A stretch of 64,000 bases of DNA. It comes from JAOUGY01 sp963785075 (lineage in GTDB: Bacteria; Actinomycetota; Acidimicrobiia; Spongiisociales; ZC4RG35). The translations under genes and the position numbers were made by a program. Below the pieces are notes generated by a model. The model worked only from the letters and a program-made list of their open reading frames with translations. It ran no database searches and was not told the DNA's origin. Below are positions 8,818 to 19,214 of this stretch, one piece after another (within the stretch, counting starts at the first letter, position 1; each line of letters begins with the position of its first letter). The stretch lies in the NCBI GenBank assembly GCA_963785075.1, contig CAWATW010000009.1:1-64000 (forward strand), read 5' to 3'.

Positions 8818-9486
8818 TCAGGTTTCGGCCCCGCCGGGTTCGACCAGCCCACTCTCGTAGGCGAAAGCCACGGCCTGAGCCCGATCCCGAACACCGAGCT
8901 TGGTGAACACGTGGTTGATGTGGGACTTGACGGTGGCGGCGCCGATGAACAGGCGTTGAGCGATTTCGTCGTTGCTGCGTCCTCGAGCGATCTCGACGAG
9001 CACATCACGCTCTCTGTCGCTCAACTGATCGAGGCGATTCGACGTGCTGGTGTCGACTTCGAGGCGTCGGGCGAACCGTCCGATCAACCTGCTTGTGATC
9101 GTGGGTGACAGCATGGCGCCGCCGTCGAACACGGTTCGCACCGCCGAAACCAACTCGTGGCGGGGAGCGTCCTTCAGCATGAACCCGCTCGCGCCGGCCC
9201 GAAGTGCCTCGTAGACGTACTCGTCGGGATCGAACGTGGTGAGGATGATCACCCGAACCGACGAGTCGTCGTCGATGATGCGAGCAGTCGCCTCCAGTCC
9301 GTCCATGTCGGGCATGCGGATGTCCATCAGCACCACGTTCGGGTGCTTGTCACGCGCGAGGGCAACCGCTTCGACCCCAGTGCGTGCCTCGCCCACGACA
9401 TCGATGTCTGACTCGACGCCGAGCATCAACGAGATACCGTCCCGGACGAGCGTCTCATCGTCGACGACCAACACCCGTATCGTCAC
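8818..9486 (-). CDS. NarL/FixJ-family response regulator
   Basis: 222 residues. The receiver domain occupies roughly residues 1-120, with the acidic pocket VVDDE, the phosphorylatable Asp in LMDIRMPDMDG, the Thr of ILTTF and the Lys of MLKDAP. The C-terminal LuxR helix-turn-helix has LSDRERDVLVEIARGRSNDEIA and GAATVKSHINHVFTKLGV. The start is a GTG overlapping the upstream kinase stop as GTGA, so kinase and regulator are a translationally coupled two-component pair. Regulated genes are unknown; the neighbouring CPBP protease is a candidate target. Confidence 0.92.
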   Translation of the reverse strand: MTIRVLVVDDETLVRDGISLMLGVESDIDVVGEARTGVEAVALARDKHPNVVLMDIRMPDMDGLEATARIIDDDSSVRVIILTTFDPDEYVYEALRAGASGFMLKDAPRHELVSAVRTVFDGGAMLSPTITSRLIGRFARRLEVDTSTSNRLDQLSDRERDVLVEIARGRSNDEIAQRLFIGAATVKSHINHVFTKLGVRDRAQAVAFAYESGLVEPGGAET

Positions 9487-10655
9487 GGCCTCGGCCCCGT
9501 CAGCGGAAGGGTGGCTCGAACCCGGAATCCGCCGCCGTCCTTCGGCCCCGCCTCGAACCGACCACCCAGCAACTCGGCGCGCTCACGCATCCCGGCGAGA
9601 CCGCGACCCGCGCCATCCGTGAAGTGTGCCCCGGTGCCGTCGTCGGTGACCTCCACACAGAGCTCGCCACCCTCGACGTCGAGCTGGACGGTGGCGCTGG
9701 CGCCGGACCCGGCGTGGCGAAGCACGTTGGTAAGCGATTCCTGCACGATTCGGAACGCCGACAGATCCACCCTGGTGGGCAGGTCCTCGGGGATGCCGTC
9801 GACGGCGAGCGACACCACAAGGCCGGCTTCCTCCATCTGCCGGGCAACCCGGGGGAGATCTGTCAACGAAGCCGCTGGGGCCCGCGGCTGGTCGGTCGAC
9901 CGAGGCTCGAGTACATCCAGGAGATGCCGGAGCTCGTCGAGCGCAGCCCGCCCGGCGTCCTCCACTGCAGTCATCGACTGCGCGGCGCGTGCAGGATTGC
10001 TGTCGATGATGGCCTGGGCCGCACCAGCCTGGATGGTCATGAGGCTCACACGGTGAGCCACGACGTCGTGCAGTTCCCGGGCGATGCTTCTCCGCTCCTC
10101 CTGGAGGACCTGGCGGAGTTCGGCGGCTCGTTCCCTTTGGAGCAACACCGCCCGCTCCTCCAGCAATCGGACGTGTTCGCGGCGGGCTGCGACCCGTCGT
10201 CCGATGTACCAGGGAACGAGGGGGACGACGCTGCCGGCCACCGCGACATCTGAGATCGGATCGCCGTCGGCGATGGCGACCGCTACGACCGCTGCCGTTG
10301 CCCCGGCCAGAGCGATCAGAGATGGCCGAAGTTCCGCGATGTAGCGGCCAACCCCGTACATCGCCACCAACACGGCAAGCGATGGCGCCTGGGCGTATCC
10401 AAGAAGATGCCACGCGACATACGCGACCACCACGACGGACAGCACCATGAGGGGACGATGCCGTCGCAACACGAGGGCTGTGCTACCGACGAACAGCACG
10501 AGCCACGCCGGCATCGGAAGTGCGGCAAAGGCACCGAGGCCCGACGTTGCTCCGGGCCGGCCACGGCCGGCGGCAAACGCCTCGACGAGCAGGATGGCCA
10601 CGGCCAAGAGGCTGTCCCAGGCGGTCGGTCTCGGCACCGAGCGGCGAAGTGACAC
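9483..10655 (-). CDS. sensor histidine kinase, HisKA_3 type
   Basis: 390 residues from the GTG at 10655, which has AGGAT about nine bases upstream. An in-frame ATG at 10712 is possible but has no good ribosome-binding site and adds a non-conserved basic stretch. The N-terminal half has five to six membrane helices and no obvious extracellular sensor domain. The dimerisation helix carries the phospho-accepting His in RELHDVVAHRVS, followed by an ATPase domain with ESLTNVLRHA (N box), DDGTG, and GRGLAGMRERAELLGG. It is partner to the response regulator whose start it overlaps. Confidence 0.9.
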   Translation of the reverse strand: MSLRRSVPRPTAWDSLLAVAILLVEAFAAGRGRPGATSGLGAFAALPMPAWLVLFVGSTALVLRRHRPLMVLSVVVVAYVAWHLLGYAQAPSLAVLVAMYGVGRYIAELRPSLIALAGATAAVVAVAIADGDPISDVAVAGSVVPLVPWYIGRRVAARREHVRLLEERAVLLQRERAAELRQVLQEERRSIARELHDVVAHRVSLMTIQAGAAQAIIDSNPARAAQSMTAVEDAGRAALDELRHLLDVLEPRSTDQPRAPAASLTDLPRVARQMEEAGLVVSLAVDGIPEDLPTRVDLSAFRIVQESLTNVLRHAGSGASATVQLDVEGGELCVEVTDDGTGAHFTDGAGRGLAGMRERAELLGGRFEAGPKDGGGFRVRATLPLTGPRP

Positions 10656-10745
10656 CCCACAGATCCTATGCGGCCAACCGCATCCCGACGTCGGTCGGGT
10701 CGAGGTAGCCATCGAAAAGGAGGCCCTTGAGCAACAGTCGTGAGG

Positions 10746-11762
10746 TCACGGTCTGTCCGAGCCGTTCCACAATTCGGCAACCGATCGCATGATGTCCCGA
10801 GCAAAGCACGCAGCAAAGGAGTGCCCGGCATCGTTGAACTCGGTGAGCCGGCCATCGGGCACGGCGGCCACGACTCGCCTGGCCAACGCAAGCGGGACGC
10901 TCCGATCCGTGCTCCCATGGAAGGACCTTACGGGCACTCCGATCTTGGAGAGGTCGAACTCCAACTCATCCGCAAACACAGCCATGTCCTGGACCGCGTG
11001 CGACGCACCCTGGGACATCCCGGATTGCACCATCACTCCATAGACACGGGCGACGCCCGGCATCCGCCCGATCCGCCGGTCGAGTTCGGTGGCGTTGGAC
11101 ATCACGGGCAGTTCACCCTTTCGCATGCCCTTGACCAGCTGCCAACGCACCATCGGAACCATCATTCGTGCCAGCCGGGGCCGATGCGCCGCCTGATCCA
11201 GCAGCCAGCTCACGTTCCGCAGCTGGTCCTTCTTCTCGGCCGGCGTCGCGGGGAGCATCCCGGAGATCAGGATGACCGCGGAGAGCCGCCCGCGCAGAGC
11301 GGGGTCGACGCCACACACGCAGGCGTAGATCCCGCCTCCGGATTGCCCCGCGACCGCGAACTCCGCCAACCCCAGCCGATCGGCCAGCTCCCGCACGTCG
11401 TGAGGCCACCACCCGTAGCCGGGTTTCTCGATCGGGGACGACAGACCCATGCCGGGCCGGTCGACACCGATCATTCGAAGACCGTTCTCGGCCGCTGCCT
11501 CGCTGAACAGCGCAGCCTCCAACCGCGAACCGCAGGCGCCATGGAAGTGCAGAACCGGAAAACCGTTCGGGTCACCGAACTCGGCATAACCGAGCCGGCG
11601 CCCATCAGCCAGCGGAACCGTGTCGCCGAGTTCGACGACCAGAAGCTCAGCGAGTTCCGCAAGCGGCAGACGACGTTGTTCGGGCGTGAGTTCCATGGGC
11701 CCTTCGGTTCGTTCGGTGCGGCGGGAGGGTCCGTCGACCCCGATCGATTGCGATGTTGCCAT
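10746..11762 (-). CDS. alpha/beta hydrolase
   Basis: 338 residues. Canonical elements are in order: HFHGACGSR (oxyanion loop), GVDRPGMGLS, nucleophile elbow GQSGGG, an Asp region in FHGSTDRSVP, and the catalytic His in DAGHSF. A helical lid lies between the elbow and the acid. A later in-frame start at the second Met (MELTPEQ) would remove the first 22 residues and is plausible. It lies upstream of the histidine kinase on the same strand with a short gap and may share its transcript. The substrate is not inferable. Confidence 0.82.
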   Translation of the reverse strand: MATSQSIGVDGPSRRTERTEGPMELTPEQRRLPLAELAELLVVELGDTVPLADGRRLGYAEFGDPNGFPVLHFHGACGSRLEAALFSEAAAENGLRMIGVDRPGMGLSSPIEKPGYGWWPHDVRELADRLGLAEFAVAGQSGGGIYACVCGVDPALRGRLSAVILISGMLPATPAEKKDQLRNVSWLLDQAAHRPRLARMMVPMVRWQLVKGMRKGELPVMSNATELDRRIGRMPGVARVYGVMVQSGMSQGASHAVQDMAVFADELEFDLSKIGVPVRSFHGSTDRSVPLALARRVVAAVPDGRLTEFNDAGHSFAACFARDIMRSVAELWNGSDRP

Positions 11763-11858
11763 GGTCGGGGCTCAGGCGCCTCTTTCGTCGCGGTCGATCT
11801 GTCCAAGGCCCAGGCGGACAGGTGGTGCAAATGCGCTCGGTCGCCGCATAGCGCGCCG

Positions 11859-12881
11859 TCAGTCGCTCGATGACAGGAGTTTCGTCGGGCCTCGAGCTCG
11901 GGCGCGAAGCGCCATCAGGACCTTCTCGGAGGTTGCAGGGAGATCGGTGATCCTGACACCCACTGCATCGAAGATCGCGTTGGTGACGGCGGCGGCCGTG
12001 GGCACCAGGGTCGGTTCCCCCATTCCCTTGGCGCCGAATGGCCCCACAGGGTCGTGGGTCTGGACGATGTCGATCGCGATCTCGGGCATGTCGAGGGTCG
12101 TCGGAATGATGTAGTTGGTCAGGTTCGGGTTCAGTTGCCTGCCGTCGTCATCGAAGAGGATCTCCTCGTGGAGTGCCATCCCGACGCCCATGGCAATGCC
12201 TCCCTCGATCTGGCCTTCCACCAGCGCCGGGTTGATGGCGGTCCCGGTGTCATGGGCGGCAGTGATCCGAATCACCTCCACCTCTCCCGTCTCGTCGTCG
12301 ACGACGACGTCTGCGATCTGGGTCGCATAGACGTACGCGGCGAACGGCTTGCCCTGGCCCGTCTCGGGATCCATCGGCACCGTCGGTGGGTTGAACGTGC
12401 CAACCCCGATGGGAGGGGTGCCCCCTCCGGTCAGCGCCCGCGCCGCCACTTCGGCGATCGACAGGCTTCGCTGCGGAAACGCCCGCACCCGGATCTGGTG
12501 TTCAGCCGCTTCCAGGTCGGAGGCGGGTACACCGAGCATCGGGGCGGCAACGTCGAAGAGGACGCTTCTCGCCGACTCCGCCGCCCGGCGCACCGCTTCG
12601 CCCGTGACGAAGGTGGTGCGACTGGCGATCGGGCCTGTGTCCATCGGCGAGGTGTCGGTGTCACCCGACACAACGACGACAGCGTCTGCGCCCACTCCCA
12701 GCACCTGGGCGGCGATCTGGCCCAGGACCGTCAACGACCCCTGCCCGATCTCGACGGTTCCGGTGACCAACGTGGCAGTCCCGTCTTCGTTCACCTTGAC
12801 CATGGCGGCACTCGGGTTGGCTGCCACCGTGAAGCCGATCGGGTACCACATGCAGGCGATTCCCCGGCCGCTCCGTCTCAT
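11859..12881 (-). CDS. molybdenum hydroxylase large subunit, C-terminal half (second Mo-binding domain)
   Basis: 340 residues. The ATG at 12881 forms an ATGA overlap with the stop of the preceding gene. It begins MRRSGRGIACMWYPIG, which is where the second molybdopterin-binding domain normally begins within a single ~780-residue xanthine dehydrogenase/CoxL-type protein. It contains GTVEIGQGS, DTDTSPMDTGPIASRTTF and, near the end, GAKGMGEPTLVP with the active-site Glu of this family. Together with the gene at 12878-14293 it makes a complete large subunit. Either this is a true two-gene split or a frameshift in the sequence; the overlap favours translational coupling. Confidence 0.8.
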   Translation of the reverse strand: MRRSGRGIACMWYPIGFTVAANPSAAMVKVNEDGTATLVTGTVEIGQGSLTVLGQIAAQVLGVGADAVVVVSGDTDTSPMDTGPIASRTTFVTGEAVRRAAESARSVLFDVAAPMLGVPASDLEAAEHQIRVRAFPQRSLSIAEVAARALTGGGTPPIGVGTFNPPTVPMDPETGQGKPFAAYVYATQIADVVVDDETGEVEVIRITAAHDTGTAINPALVEGQIEGGIAMGVGMALHEEILFDDDGRQLNPNLTNYIIPTTLDMPEIAIDIVQTHDPVGPFGAKGMGEPTLVPTAAAVTNAIFDAVGVRITDLPATSEKVLMALRARARGPTKLLSSSD

Positions 12882-14289
12882 GCCTCCACCTCCGGCCACC
12901 CGGCCCTGAGGGAAGCCGCCTGCAGCGTCTCTCGGAGGCCGACCGCCTGGAGAACCTGGCCGGTGGGGCTGATCGATCCCTCCTGGAAAGCGTTGCGGAG
13001 GCGGATCTCCAGAGGATCGATACGCAGGGCGTGGGCGATCTCGTCCATCTGAGACTCGTATGCGAAGCACACTTGAGGAGCCCCGAAACCTCTCATGGCA
13101 CCGCCGACGGTCTTGTTCGTGTAGACGGCAAACCCCTCGACGTGGACGTTGGGGATTCGATAGGGCCCCGCGGCGAGGATGGCAGCCTTCCCCACCGTGG
13201 TCTCGCTCCACGAGGCGTACGCCCCGCCGTCGAGGACCAGCCGGACCCGGCGGGCGATGAGCCGACCGGATGCCGACACACCGGTCTTGTAGTCGGCAAC
13301 GAGCGGGTGTCTCACCGTCGACGAGCCGAACTCTTCTTCCCGCGAATAGACCGCCTTCACCGGGCGGCCGCTCTTTCGTGACAGGATCGCCAGCACCGGC
13401 TCGACACGGATTTCGTTCTTGCCACCGAAGTTGCCACCGAGGATCGACGCCGTAACCCGGATCATGCCAACGGGCAGACCGAGCGTTCTGGCCAGGTCGG
13501 TGCGAGCCAACGTGATCCGCCCGAGTGTCGTGGTGATGTGCACCCGCCCCCCGGCCTCCCACATCGCAATGGCGGCGTACGGCTCCATCGGGGCGTGTTC
13601 GATCATCTGGGTGGTGTACCGCCCTTCGAAGATGTGGTCACTCTGGGCGAAGCCCGCCTCCACGTCGCCGCGAACGATGGTTTTCGACGTGTAGACGTTG
13701 CTCGGTCCATGCAGCCGCGGCGCGTCGTCGGTCATCGCCTCCAACGGCTCGAACACGGCAGGCAGCGGCTCGTACTCCACGCGGATGCTCAACAACGCAT
13801 CTCGTGCTTGCTGCTCGGTCTCGGCGGCCACCGCTGCCACCAGATCACCGTGGTGACGGACACGATCGACCGCAAGGACCGGTTGATCCTGATACGTCGA
13901 GCCGAAGGAGTTCACCGGGATCTCATCACCGGTCAACGTGGCGACCACCCCCGGCATCCGGGCCGATTCGGAGACGTCGATCGTCTTGATCCGGGCGTGA
14001 GCGTGGGCACTGTGAAGGAATGCGGTGTGCAGCATTCCCGGCAGGGCGAGGTCATCGGCATAACGAGTGGCACCCGTCACGTGGGTCTTGCTGTCGGCCC
14101 GCACCACCCTGAGGCCCACGGCCGGGGTCTGCTCGTTCACCTTGGCCGTCAATGCGGCCGCGGAGAGTTCATCACCCCTTCTGGCAGCCGGGACGGGACC
14201 GACGTCGTCCTGGAAGAGGCTCTTCAGCGCATCTCCGGTCGCCCGGTCATCGGTCTCGACCGGCCTCGATCCCGGGTCACGTTCCCGCG

Positions 14290-14293
<4 letters not shown>
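12878..14293 (-). CDS. molybdenum hydroxylase large subunit, N-terminal half
   Basis: 471 residues from the GTG at 14293, chosen because it overlaps the small-subunit stop as GTGA; the family homology proper begins about 60 residues in (HVTGATRYADDLALPGMLH). The a/b hammerhead domain is followed by the first Mo-cofactor domain with GGNFGGK and AMRGFGAPQ. The latter matches xanthine-dehydrogenase-like members rather than form I CO dehydrogenase, which has AYRCSFR. The protein ends after RAGWPEVEA, where homologues continue into the second Mo domain; that part is the next gene. Substrate unknown: purine, aldehyde or N-heterocycle are possible. Confidence 0.82.
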
Positions 14294-14780
<487 letters not shown>

Positions 14781-14784
<4 letters not shown>

Positions 14785-15650
14785 GACCCCACCGCCTGCT
14801 CGAGCGCCTGTCCGACCGTCCGCCGAACACCCACCGCCACCAGTTCACGCCGGTACATCGCCGATGCTCGGAAGTCGTCGATCGGGCGGGCATCTCCGAC
14901 GGCCGCCTCCGCCGCCCGATCGATGATCCCGTTGATGGCCTGTGCCTGTCCTTCCAGCGCCGCCTCCGCCTGCGGTGATCGAATCACCGTGGGTGCCACC
15001 GCCCCCAAGGCAACCCGCACGTGGCGGATCGCCCCCTCTTCGACCGACACGCTCGCCGCGGCGTTCACCAGCGCCAACGCCTGTCCCTTGCGCAGACCGA
15101 ACTTCCAGAACGCCGTTGGGCGGCCGAGCATCGCACGGGGGATGACGATGTCCACCAGCAGCTCGTCGGGTTGTAGTGCCGTTCGACGCGGGCCGAGGAA
15201 GAAGCCCTGGATCGGCACCGTCCGGCTGCCGCTCACCGAAGCCAGATGGAGTTGGGCGTCCAACGCCAACAAGACGGGACCGCTGTCGAGGGAAGGGACG
15301 GCGGAGACGAGGTTTCCCCCGATCGTCCCTCGATTGCGGGTCTGGGGAGCCCCGATCGACAGGGCCGCCGAAGCCACCGCCGGAACGTGACGGGCGACCA
15401 GCGGGTCGGACACGAGCTCGGAGTGGGTGGTGAGGCTGCCGATGCGCAAACCCTCGTCGGTCTCGGACACACCTCGGAGCTCGGCCACCCGGAGGAGATC
15501 CACCACCAGCCGCGGCGGATCCACAGCTCCTTTCCACTCGACCAGCAGGTCGGTTCCGCCTGCGAGCGGACGCGCCGCGCCTTCCGCCTGATGGAGCGCC
15601 TCGAGGGCCTCACTCAGGTTGTCAGGCGCCGTGTACTCGAACCGCCTCAC
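14781..15650 (-). CDS. molybdenum hydroxylase FAD-binding subunit (CoxM-like)
   Basis: 289 residues from a GTG start. The FAD-binding motifs are LAGGTDLLVEWK and, later, APQTRNRGTIGGNLVSAVPSLD, typical of the PCMH-type flavin fold of CO dehydrogenase medium chains. The C-terminal CoxM domain follows, with GRPTAFWKFGLRKGQA and VNAAASV. It is the first gene of the four-gene operon, and the stop overlaps the FeS subunit start as ATGA. It delivers electrons to an external acceptor. Confidence 0.93.
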
Positions 15651-15795
15651 GCGCTGCTCCCCGCATACCGACGTCGACGCCGGTCAACCTATCGAGAGTT
15701 CGGACGGCCAGACCCGGCCGAAGGACCCGACTTGCCCGACCGGGAAGGGATCCGCCTCCGCGGCACGGATGCGTGGGCCGCCGGTCGAACGGTGT

Positions 15796-17304
15796 TCACG
15801 ACGTCGAGAGGATCTCCACGTATCCGTCGGTCCCATGCACGCGGATCCGGTACCCATCTTCGATGAGTGTGGTGGCATGCTCAACACCGACGACGGCCGC
15901 CAGGCCGTATTCACGTGCGATCACGGCACCGTGAGTCATCAACCCGCCGACCTCTGTCACGAGGCCCTTGATCGAGACGAACAGGGGTGACCAGCTTGGA
16001 TCGGTGTAGGCCGTGACGAGGATGTCGTCGGGTTCGAGGCCGGCGTTCGCCAGGTCCAGGACGACGCGGGCTCGTCCCTCGACCAACCCGGCGGAGACTC
16101 CGAGGCCCGGGAGTGCACCGTCGGGAAGGTCGTCGCGTCGATACTCCCCCGTGAGCGTCTCACCGTCAGACGTGAGCACCCGAGGTGGCGTGAGCGCCCG
16201 GTACGAGCTGAACTCGGCTTCGCGGCGGCGGACCAGCCGATCGTCCACCCACCCCGTGTCGACCACGTCCCGGAGCTCCTGGAATGTGAGGTAGTAGATG
16301 TCCTCTCGGTCGCCGATCACGCGATCATGTACCAGGCGGTCGGCCTCGTCGAGAAGGGCTCGCTTGTAGATGGCGTAGCGGCTGACCATGCCGAACTTCG
16401 GAAACTCCCGGTAACCGATGAACGTGCGGAGGCGATCGATCATCCGTTTGGTCTCCTCGGCCTTCTGCTCTCCATCGGGCAACGCCCGTAGGCTCCCGAG
16501 GAGCTCGTCTTCCTTTTGAAGAGCCTGCTGCCGACCGTGTTGGAAGAGCCGCTCGGCGGCACCCGGCTCGAAGTTCTCGACATTGCCGAGAATGGCGGGC
16601 ACGAGCGTGCTGGGCCGTTCGATCCAACGCGGTCTCGTGATGTCGATCTCGCCGACGCAGCGTATGCCGTAGCGGTCGAGGTAGTGGCGGATCGCGTCGG
16701 CCGCCTCGGCCCCGCCGGGGACGTCGACCAGCCGGTCCAGGAAGGAGTCGTCGACTACGCGCTCGAGGAAGGCGACCACCTCCGGATGAGGGCGGATGAC
16801 GTCTGCGACGTCCAGGAGTGCGAGCCCCATCTCGGACGTGACGTTGTGGGGGACCGACTGCGCGAGTGCGTCGGCGGCATTCTTCTCGCCGAGCCACGCC
16901 TCCAACTGATCGTTGAGCCACCACGTGGCTTCCATTCCCGCCATGATCGCCTGGTGGCTCTGCGGATCGAACAAGACCCGCCTCAGCTCCTCGATGTCGG
17001 ACTGGATGAAGTCGAACAGGTCGGTTCCGGACTTCGCCCGGATGTCACGCCGGAGGGCGAGGATCGATGCCTCGGTACGTTCGATGAGCCGGGTGACGAT
17101 GGTCGGGTCGGTCTCGATGGGCGCCGGCACCTCGGCCACCGGCGTCGGACCTTCGTCGGGCGACGGTGCGATGAAGTCGCCTCGATCGACGATGGTCTCG
17201 AGCGCGTCGCGGATCAGCGGATCGGATCGTCCAGCCAATTCGAGGAGATTGGCCCGGCTCGTCGGAGACGACAGGAGCCTCGTGACGTCGACGAACAGCC
17301 TTCC
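15796..17304 (-). CDS. rph: rifampin phosphotransferase-like, C-terminal part (after frameshift)
   Basis: About 501 codons, in a different frame from the N-terminal part. Homology resumes at GRLFVDVTRLLSSP immediately after a run of five C (17303-17307, plus strand). It covers the central substrate-binding region and ends with the swivelling phosphohistidine domain: GGLMTHGAVIAREYGLAAVVGV carries the catalytic His. Because the protein stops just after the His domain, the architecture is that of rifampin phosphotransferase, not PEP synthase, which has a further PEP-binding barrel. Adding one base to the C run would fuse both parts into one ~866-residue protein, the family's normal length. No convincing independent start is visible. 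Confidence 0.75.
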   Translation of the reverse strand, partial: GRLFVDVTRLLSSPTSRANLLELAGRSDPLIRDALETIVDRGDFIAPSPDEGPTPVAEVPAPIETDPTIVTRLIERTEASILALRRDIRAKSGTDLFDFIQSDIEELRRVLFDPQSHQAIMAGMEATWWLNDQLEAWLGEKNAADALAQSVPHNVTSEMGLALLDVADVIRPHPEVVAFLERVVDDSFLDRLVDVPGGAEAADAIRHYLDRYGIRCVGEIDITRPRWIERPSTLVPAILGNVENFEPGAAERLFQHGRQQALQKEDELLGSLRALPDGEQKAEETKRMIDRLRTFIGYREFPKFGMVSRYAIYKRALLDEADRLVHDRVIGDREDIYYLTFQELRDVVDTGWVDDRLVRRREAEFSSYRALTPPRVLTSDGETLTGEYRRDDLPDGALPGLGVSAGLVEGRARVVLDLANAGLEPDDILVTAYTDPSWSPLFVSIKGLVTEVGGLMTHGAVIAREYGLAAVVGVEHATTLIEDGYRIRVHGTDGYVEILSTS

Positions 17305-18395
17305 CCCGCCACCTTCATCGGCGCCGGAGTCGTCATCTGCCACATGGAGATCCCCAAGGGCTTCATGGGGTCGGTCATCATTTGCTGGTGGCCTACCGAG
17401 ATGTAGGCGCGGTTCTCCCCGTCGCCCCCCTCCGGGATCGGGAACAGAGTGGTGATCGGCCGGCTCTGGACGATCTGGAACTCGTCGTCGACCAGGCACC
17501 ATTCGATGTCCTGCGGGCGAGCGAAATGCGCTTCGATATGCCTGCCGAGCCGCACGAGCCGCAGTACCTGTCCATCCGCCAGCGCCGGTAGCTCCTGCAT
17601 TTCGGATTCCACGGCCGCCTCGCGGGTCCCACCCGCCGGGGAGGGCTCGACGGCGAAACCTTTGGTGGCGATGTCCCGGGTCAGGATCTCGCCGTCGCGC
17701 ACCTTGTGGACGTCGGGGGTCAGCCGGCCCGACACGAGCGACTCACCGAGACCGAAGACTGCCTCCACCGTGGCGACCTTCCGGCTCGAGGTGACAGGGT
17801 CCGCAGTGAACAAGACGCCAGAAGCCTGTGGGAACACCATTCGCTGTACGACGACGGCCATTCCCACCTCCCGGTGGTCGGAGCCACTCCCCAACCGGTA
17901 GGTCACCGCCCGCTCGGTGAACAACGACGCCCAACACCGGCGCACATGCCGGAGGATGGCCGCCGACCCCACGACGTTCAAGTAGGTGTCGTGCTGACCA
18001 GCGAACGAAGCCGTCGACGAGTCCTCCGCCGTTGCGCTCGATCGGACGGCGTAGGCGCCATGCTCCCCGAGACGGGCGACCTGGCCGGAGATCGCGTTCG
18101 CAAGATCATGGGGGATGGGTGAGGCTTCGATCTTCCGGCGGAGCTCTGCGCTGAGGGTTCGAATCGCCTCCCGATCGTCCGGCGACAGGTGCGACAGCTG
18201 GTCGCGCCGCTCGCCGATCGAAGGCGCCTCCGCCAGCACCCGACGCAGGACGTCGGCCGTCACACAGAATCCTGCAGGCACGGATACGCTTTCGAGCCTC
18301 GACAGGTCCCCGAGATGAGCGCCCTTGCCACCAACCAAGCCGACCTGCGTGTGGTCGACCTCCTCGAGACTCACCACGGTGGTGGTCGTGGTCAT
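17214..18395 (-). CDS. rph: rifampin phosphotransferase-like, N-terminal ATP-grasp part (frameshifted)
   Basis: 393 codons, of which about the first 363 are homologous. The ATP-grasp domain shows VGGKGAHLGDLSRL, AVRSSATAEDSSTASFAGQ, VVVQRMVFPQASGVLFTADP and IEWCLVDDEFQIVQSRPI. Then come VGHQQMMTDPMKPLGISMWQ and PAPMKVAGE, after which the frame runs into about 30 unrelated residues and stops at 17214. Members use ATP to phosphorylate a hydroxyl of rifamycins through a phosphohistidine. As sequenced it would be inactive: a one-base loss in a homopolymer separates it from its His domain. It is divergent from a TetR gene that may regulate it. Confidence 0.8.
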   Translation of the reverse strand: MTTTTTVVSLEEVDHTQVGLVGGKGAHLGDLSRLESVSVPAGFCVTADVLRRVLAEAPSIGERRDQLSHLSPDDREAIRTLSAELRRKIEASPIPHDLANAISGQVARLGEHGAYAVRSSATAEDSSTASFAGQHDTYLNVVGSAAILRHVRRCWASLFTERAVTYRLGSGSDHREVGMAVVVQRMVFPQASGVLFTADPVTSSRKVATVEAVFGLGESLVSGRLTPDVHKVRDGEILTRDIATKGFAVEPSPAGGTREAAVESEMQELPALADGQVLRLVRLGRHIEAHFARPQDIEWCLVDDEFQIVQSRPITTLFPIPEGGDGENRAYISVGHQQMMTDPMKPLGISMWQMTTPAPMKVAGEGCSSTSRGSCRLRRAGPISSNWLDDPIR

Positions 18396-18451
18396 GCATT
18401 CCCCCTCTCCGGACGATGCCCGTGTCGCAGCCGGACGGATCGTAGGCTAAC

Positions 18452-18468
18452 CGGAGGATGACCCTCCG
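18452..18468. promoter_or_regulatory. candidate operator between rph-like and TetR genes
   Basis: The inverted repeat CGGAGG-ATGAC-CCTCCG sits in the ~119-bp divergent intergenic region. A second, looser pair (GGTGCC at 18478, GGCACC at 18498) lies just downstream. TetR regulators usually bind such palindromes between themselves and a divergent target, so this is a plausible autoregulatory and rph-like operator. The assignment is positional only. Confidence 0.35.
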
Positions 18469-18514
18469 TATAGAGTTGGTGCCCGATGGTGATGCTCGGC
18501 ACCGAAAGGACAGG

Positions 18515-19201
18515 ATGACGACCGACTTCCGGCCTCGGATCCAACGGTGGAGCGGCGTCGGATCGACCACAGCGCCGCCCCCCGACGCCGACGGGCGAAC
18601 TCGGATGAGAGCGGATGCGCAGCGGAACAAGAGGCGTCTGCTCGAGGCGGCGGTCCAGGTCATCCTCGAGTTCGGTGGCGAGTCCCCTCTCGATGCGATC
18701 GCCCGCCGGGCAGGCGTCGGAATCGGCACGCTCTATCGACACTTCCCTGATCGGAGAGACCTGCTGAGCGCGGTCGCCGAGTACGTTCTCGGCCAGGGTA
18801 TTGCCGCCGCCGAAACGGCGTTGGCCGAAGCGTCCGACGGCTACGACGCGGTGCGACGCTACATGCACGCTGCCGTCGACTGCGGCGTCGGGCTGCTCAA
18901 TCTGATCCACCCGCTTCTCGACGGACCAGACTGGACGGCACAGCGGACCAGGGCGACCGCAACGCTCGCATCGATGACGCAGCGGGCAAAGGACGAGGGT
19001 CTCATAGGCGACCACGTGCAGTTCATGGACATCGTCTTCGCCATCATCCGCTTCTCTCGCCCGGTCGAGATCGGCTTGTCCCGCGCCGACGAACGGACGA
19101 TCGCCCACCGCCACCTCGACATCTACATCGACGGTCTCGGCGTTCGCGACCAGAGGAAGCCACCCGGCGAGCTCCCGAAGAACCGCCCGGAACCGGGATG
19201 A
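18515..19201 (+). CDS. TetR/AcrR family transcriptional regulator
   Basis: 228 residues from the ATG at 18515, which follows AAAGGACAGG; an in-frame ATG at 18605 (MRADAQRN) immediately before the DNA-binding domain is an alternative. The helix-turn-helix is textbook: RRLLEAAVQVILEFGGESPLDAIARRAGVGIGTLYRHFPDRRDLL. The C-terminal ligand domain is helical and not identifiable to subfamily. It is divergent from the rifampin-phosphotransferase-like gene, so repression of that gene is the simplest hypothesis. Confidence 0.9.
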   Translation: MTTDFRPRIQRWSGVGSTTAPPPDADGRTRMRADAQRNKRRLLEAAVQVILEFGGESPLDAIARRAGVGIGTLYRHFPDRRDLLSAVAEYVLGQGIAAAETALAEASDGYDAVRRYMHAAVDCGVGLLNLIHPLLDGPDWTAQRTRATATLASMTQRAKDEGLIGDHVQFMDIVFAIIRFSRPVEIGLSRADERTIAHRHLDIYIDGLGVRDQRKPPGELPKNRPEPG

Positions 19202-19214
19202 TGCTGCCGCGGGC

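Noticed and set aside
7602..9008. 468-codon minus-strand frame
   Set aside because: It lies opposite or out of phase with the CPBP and response-regulator genes and has no family motifs; it is a GC-rich shadow.
10656..10712. ATG at 10712 as the histidine kinase start
   Set aside because: No ribosome-binding site precedes it and the extra 19 residues are not family-like; the GTG at 10655 has an AGGAT site.
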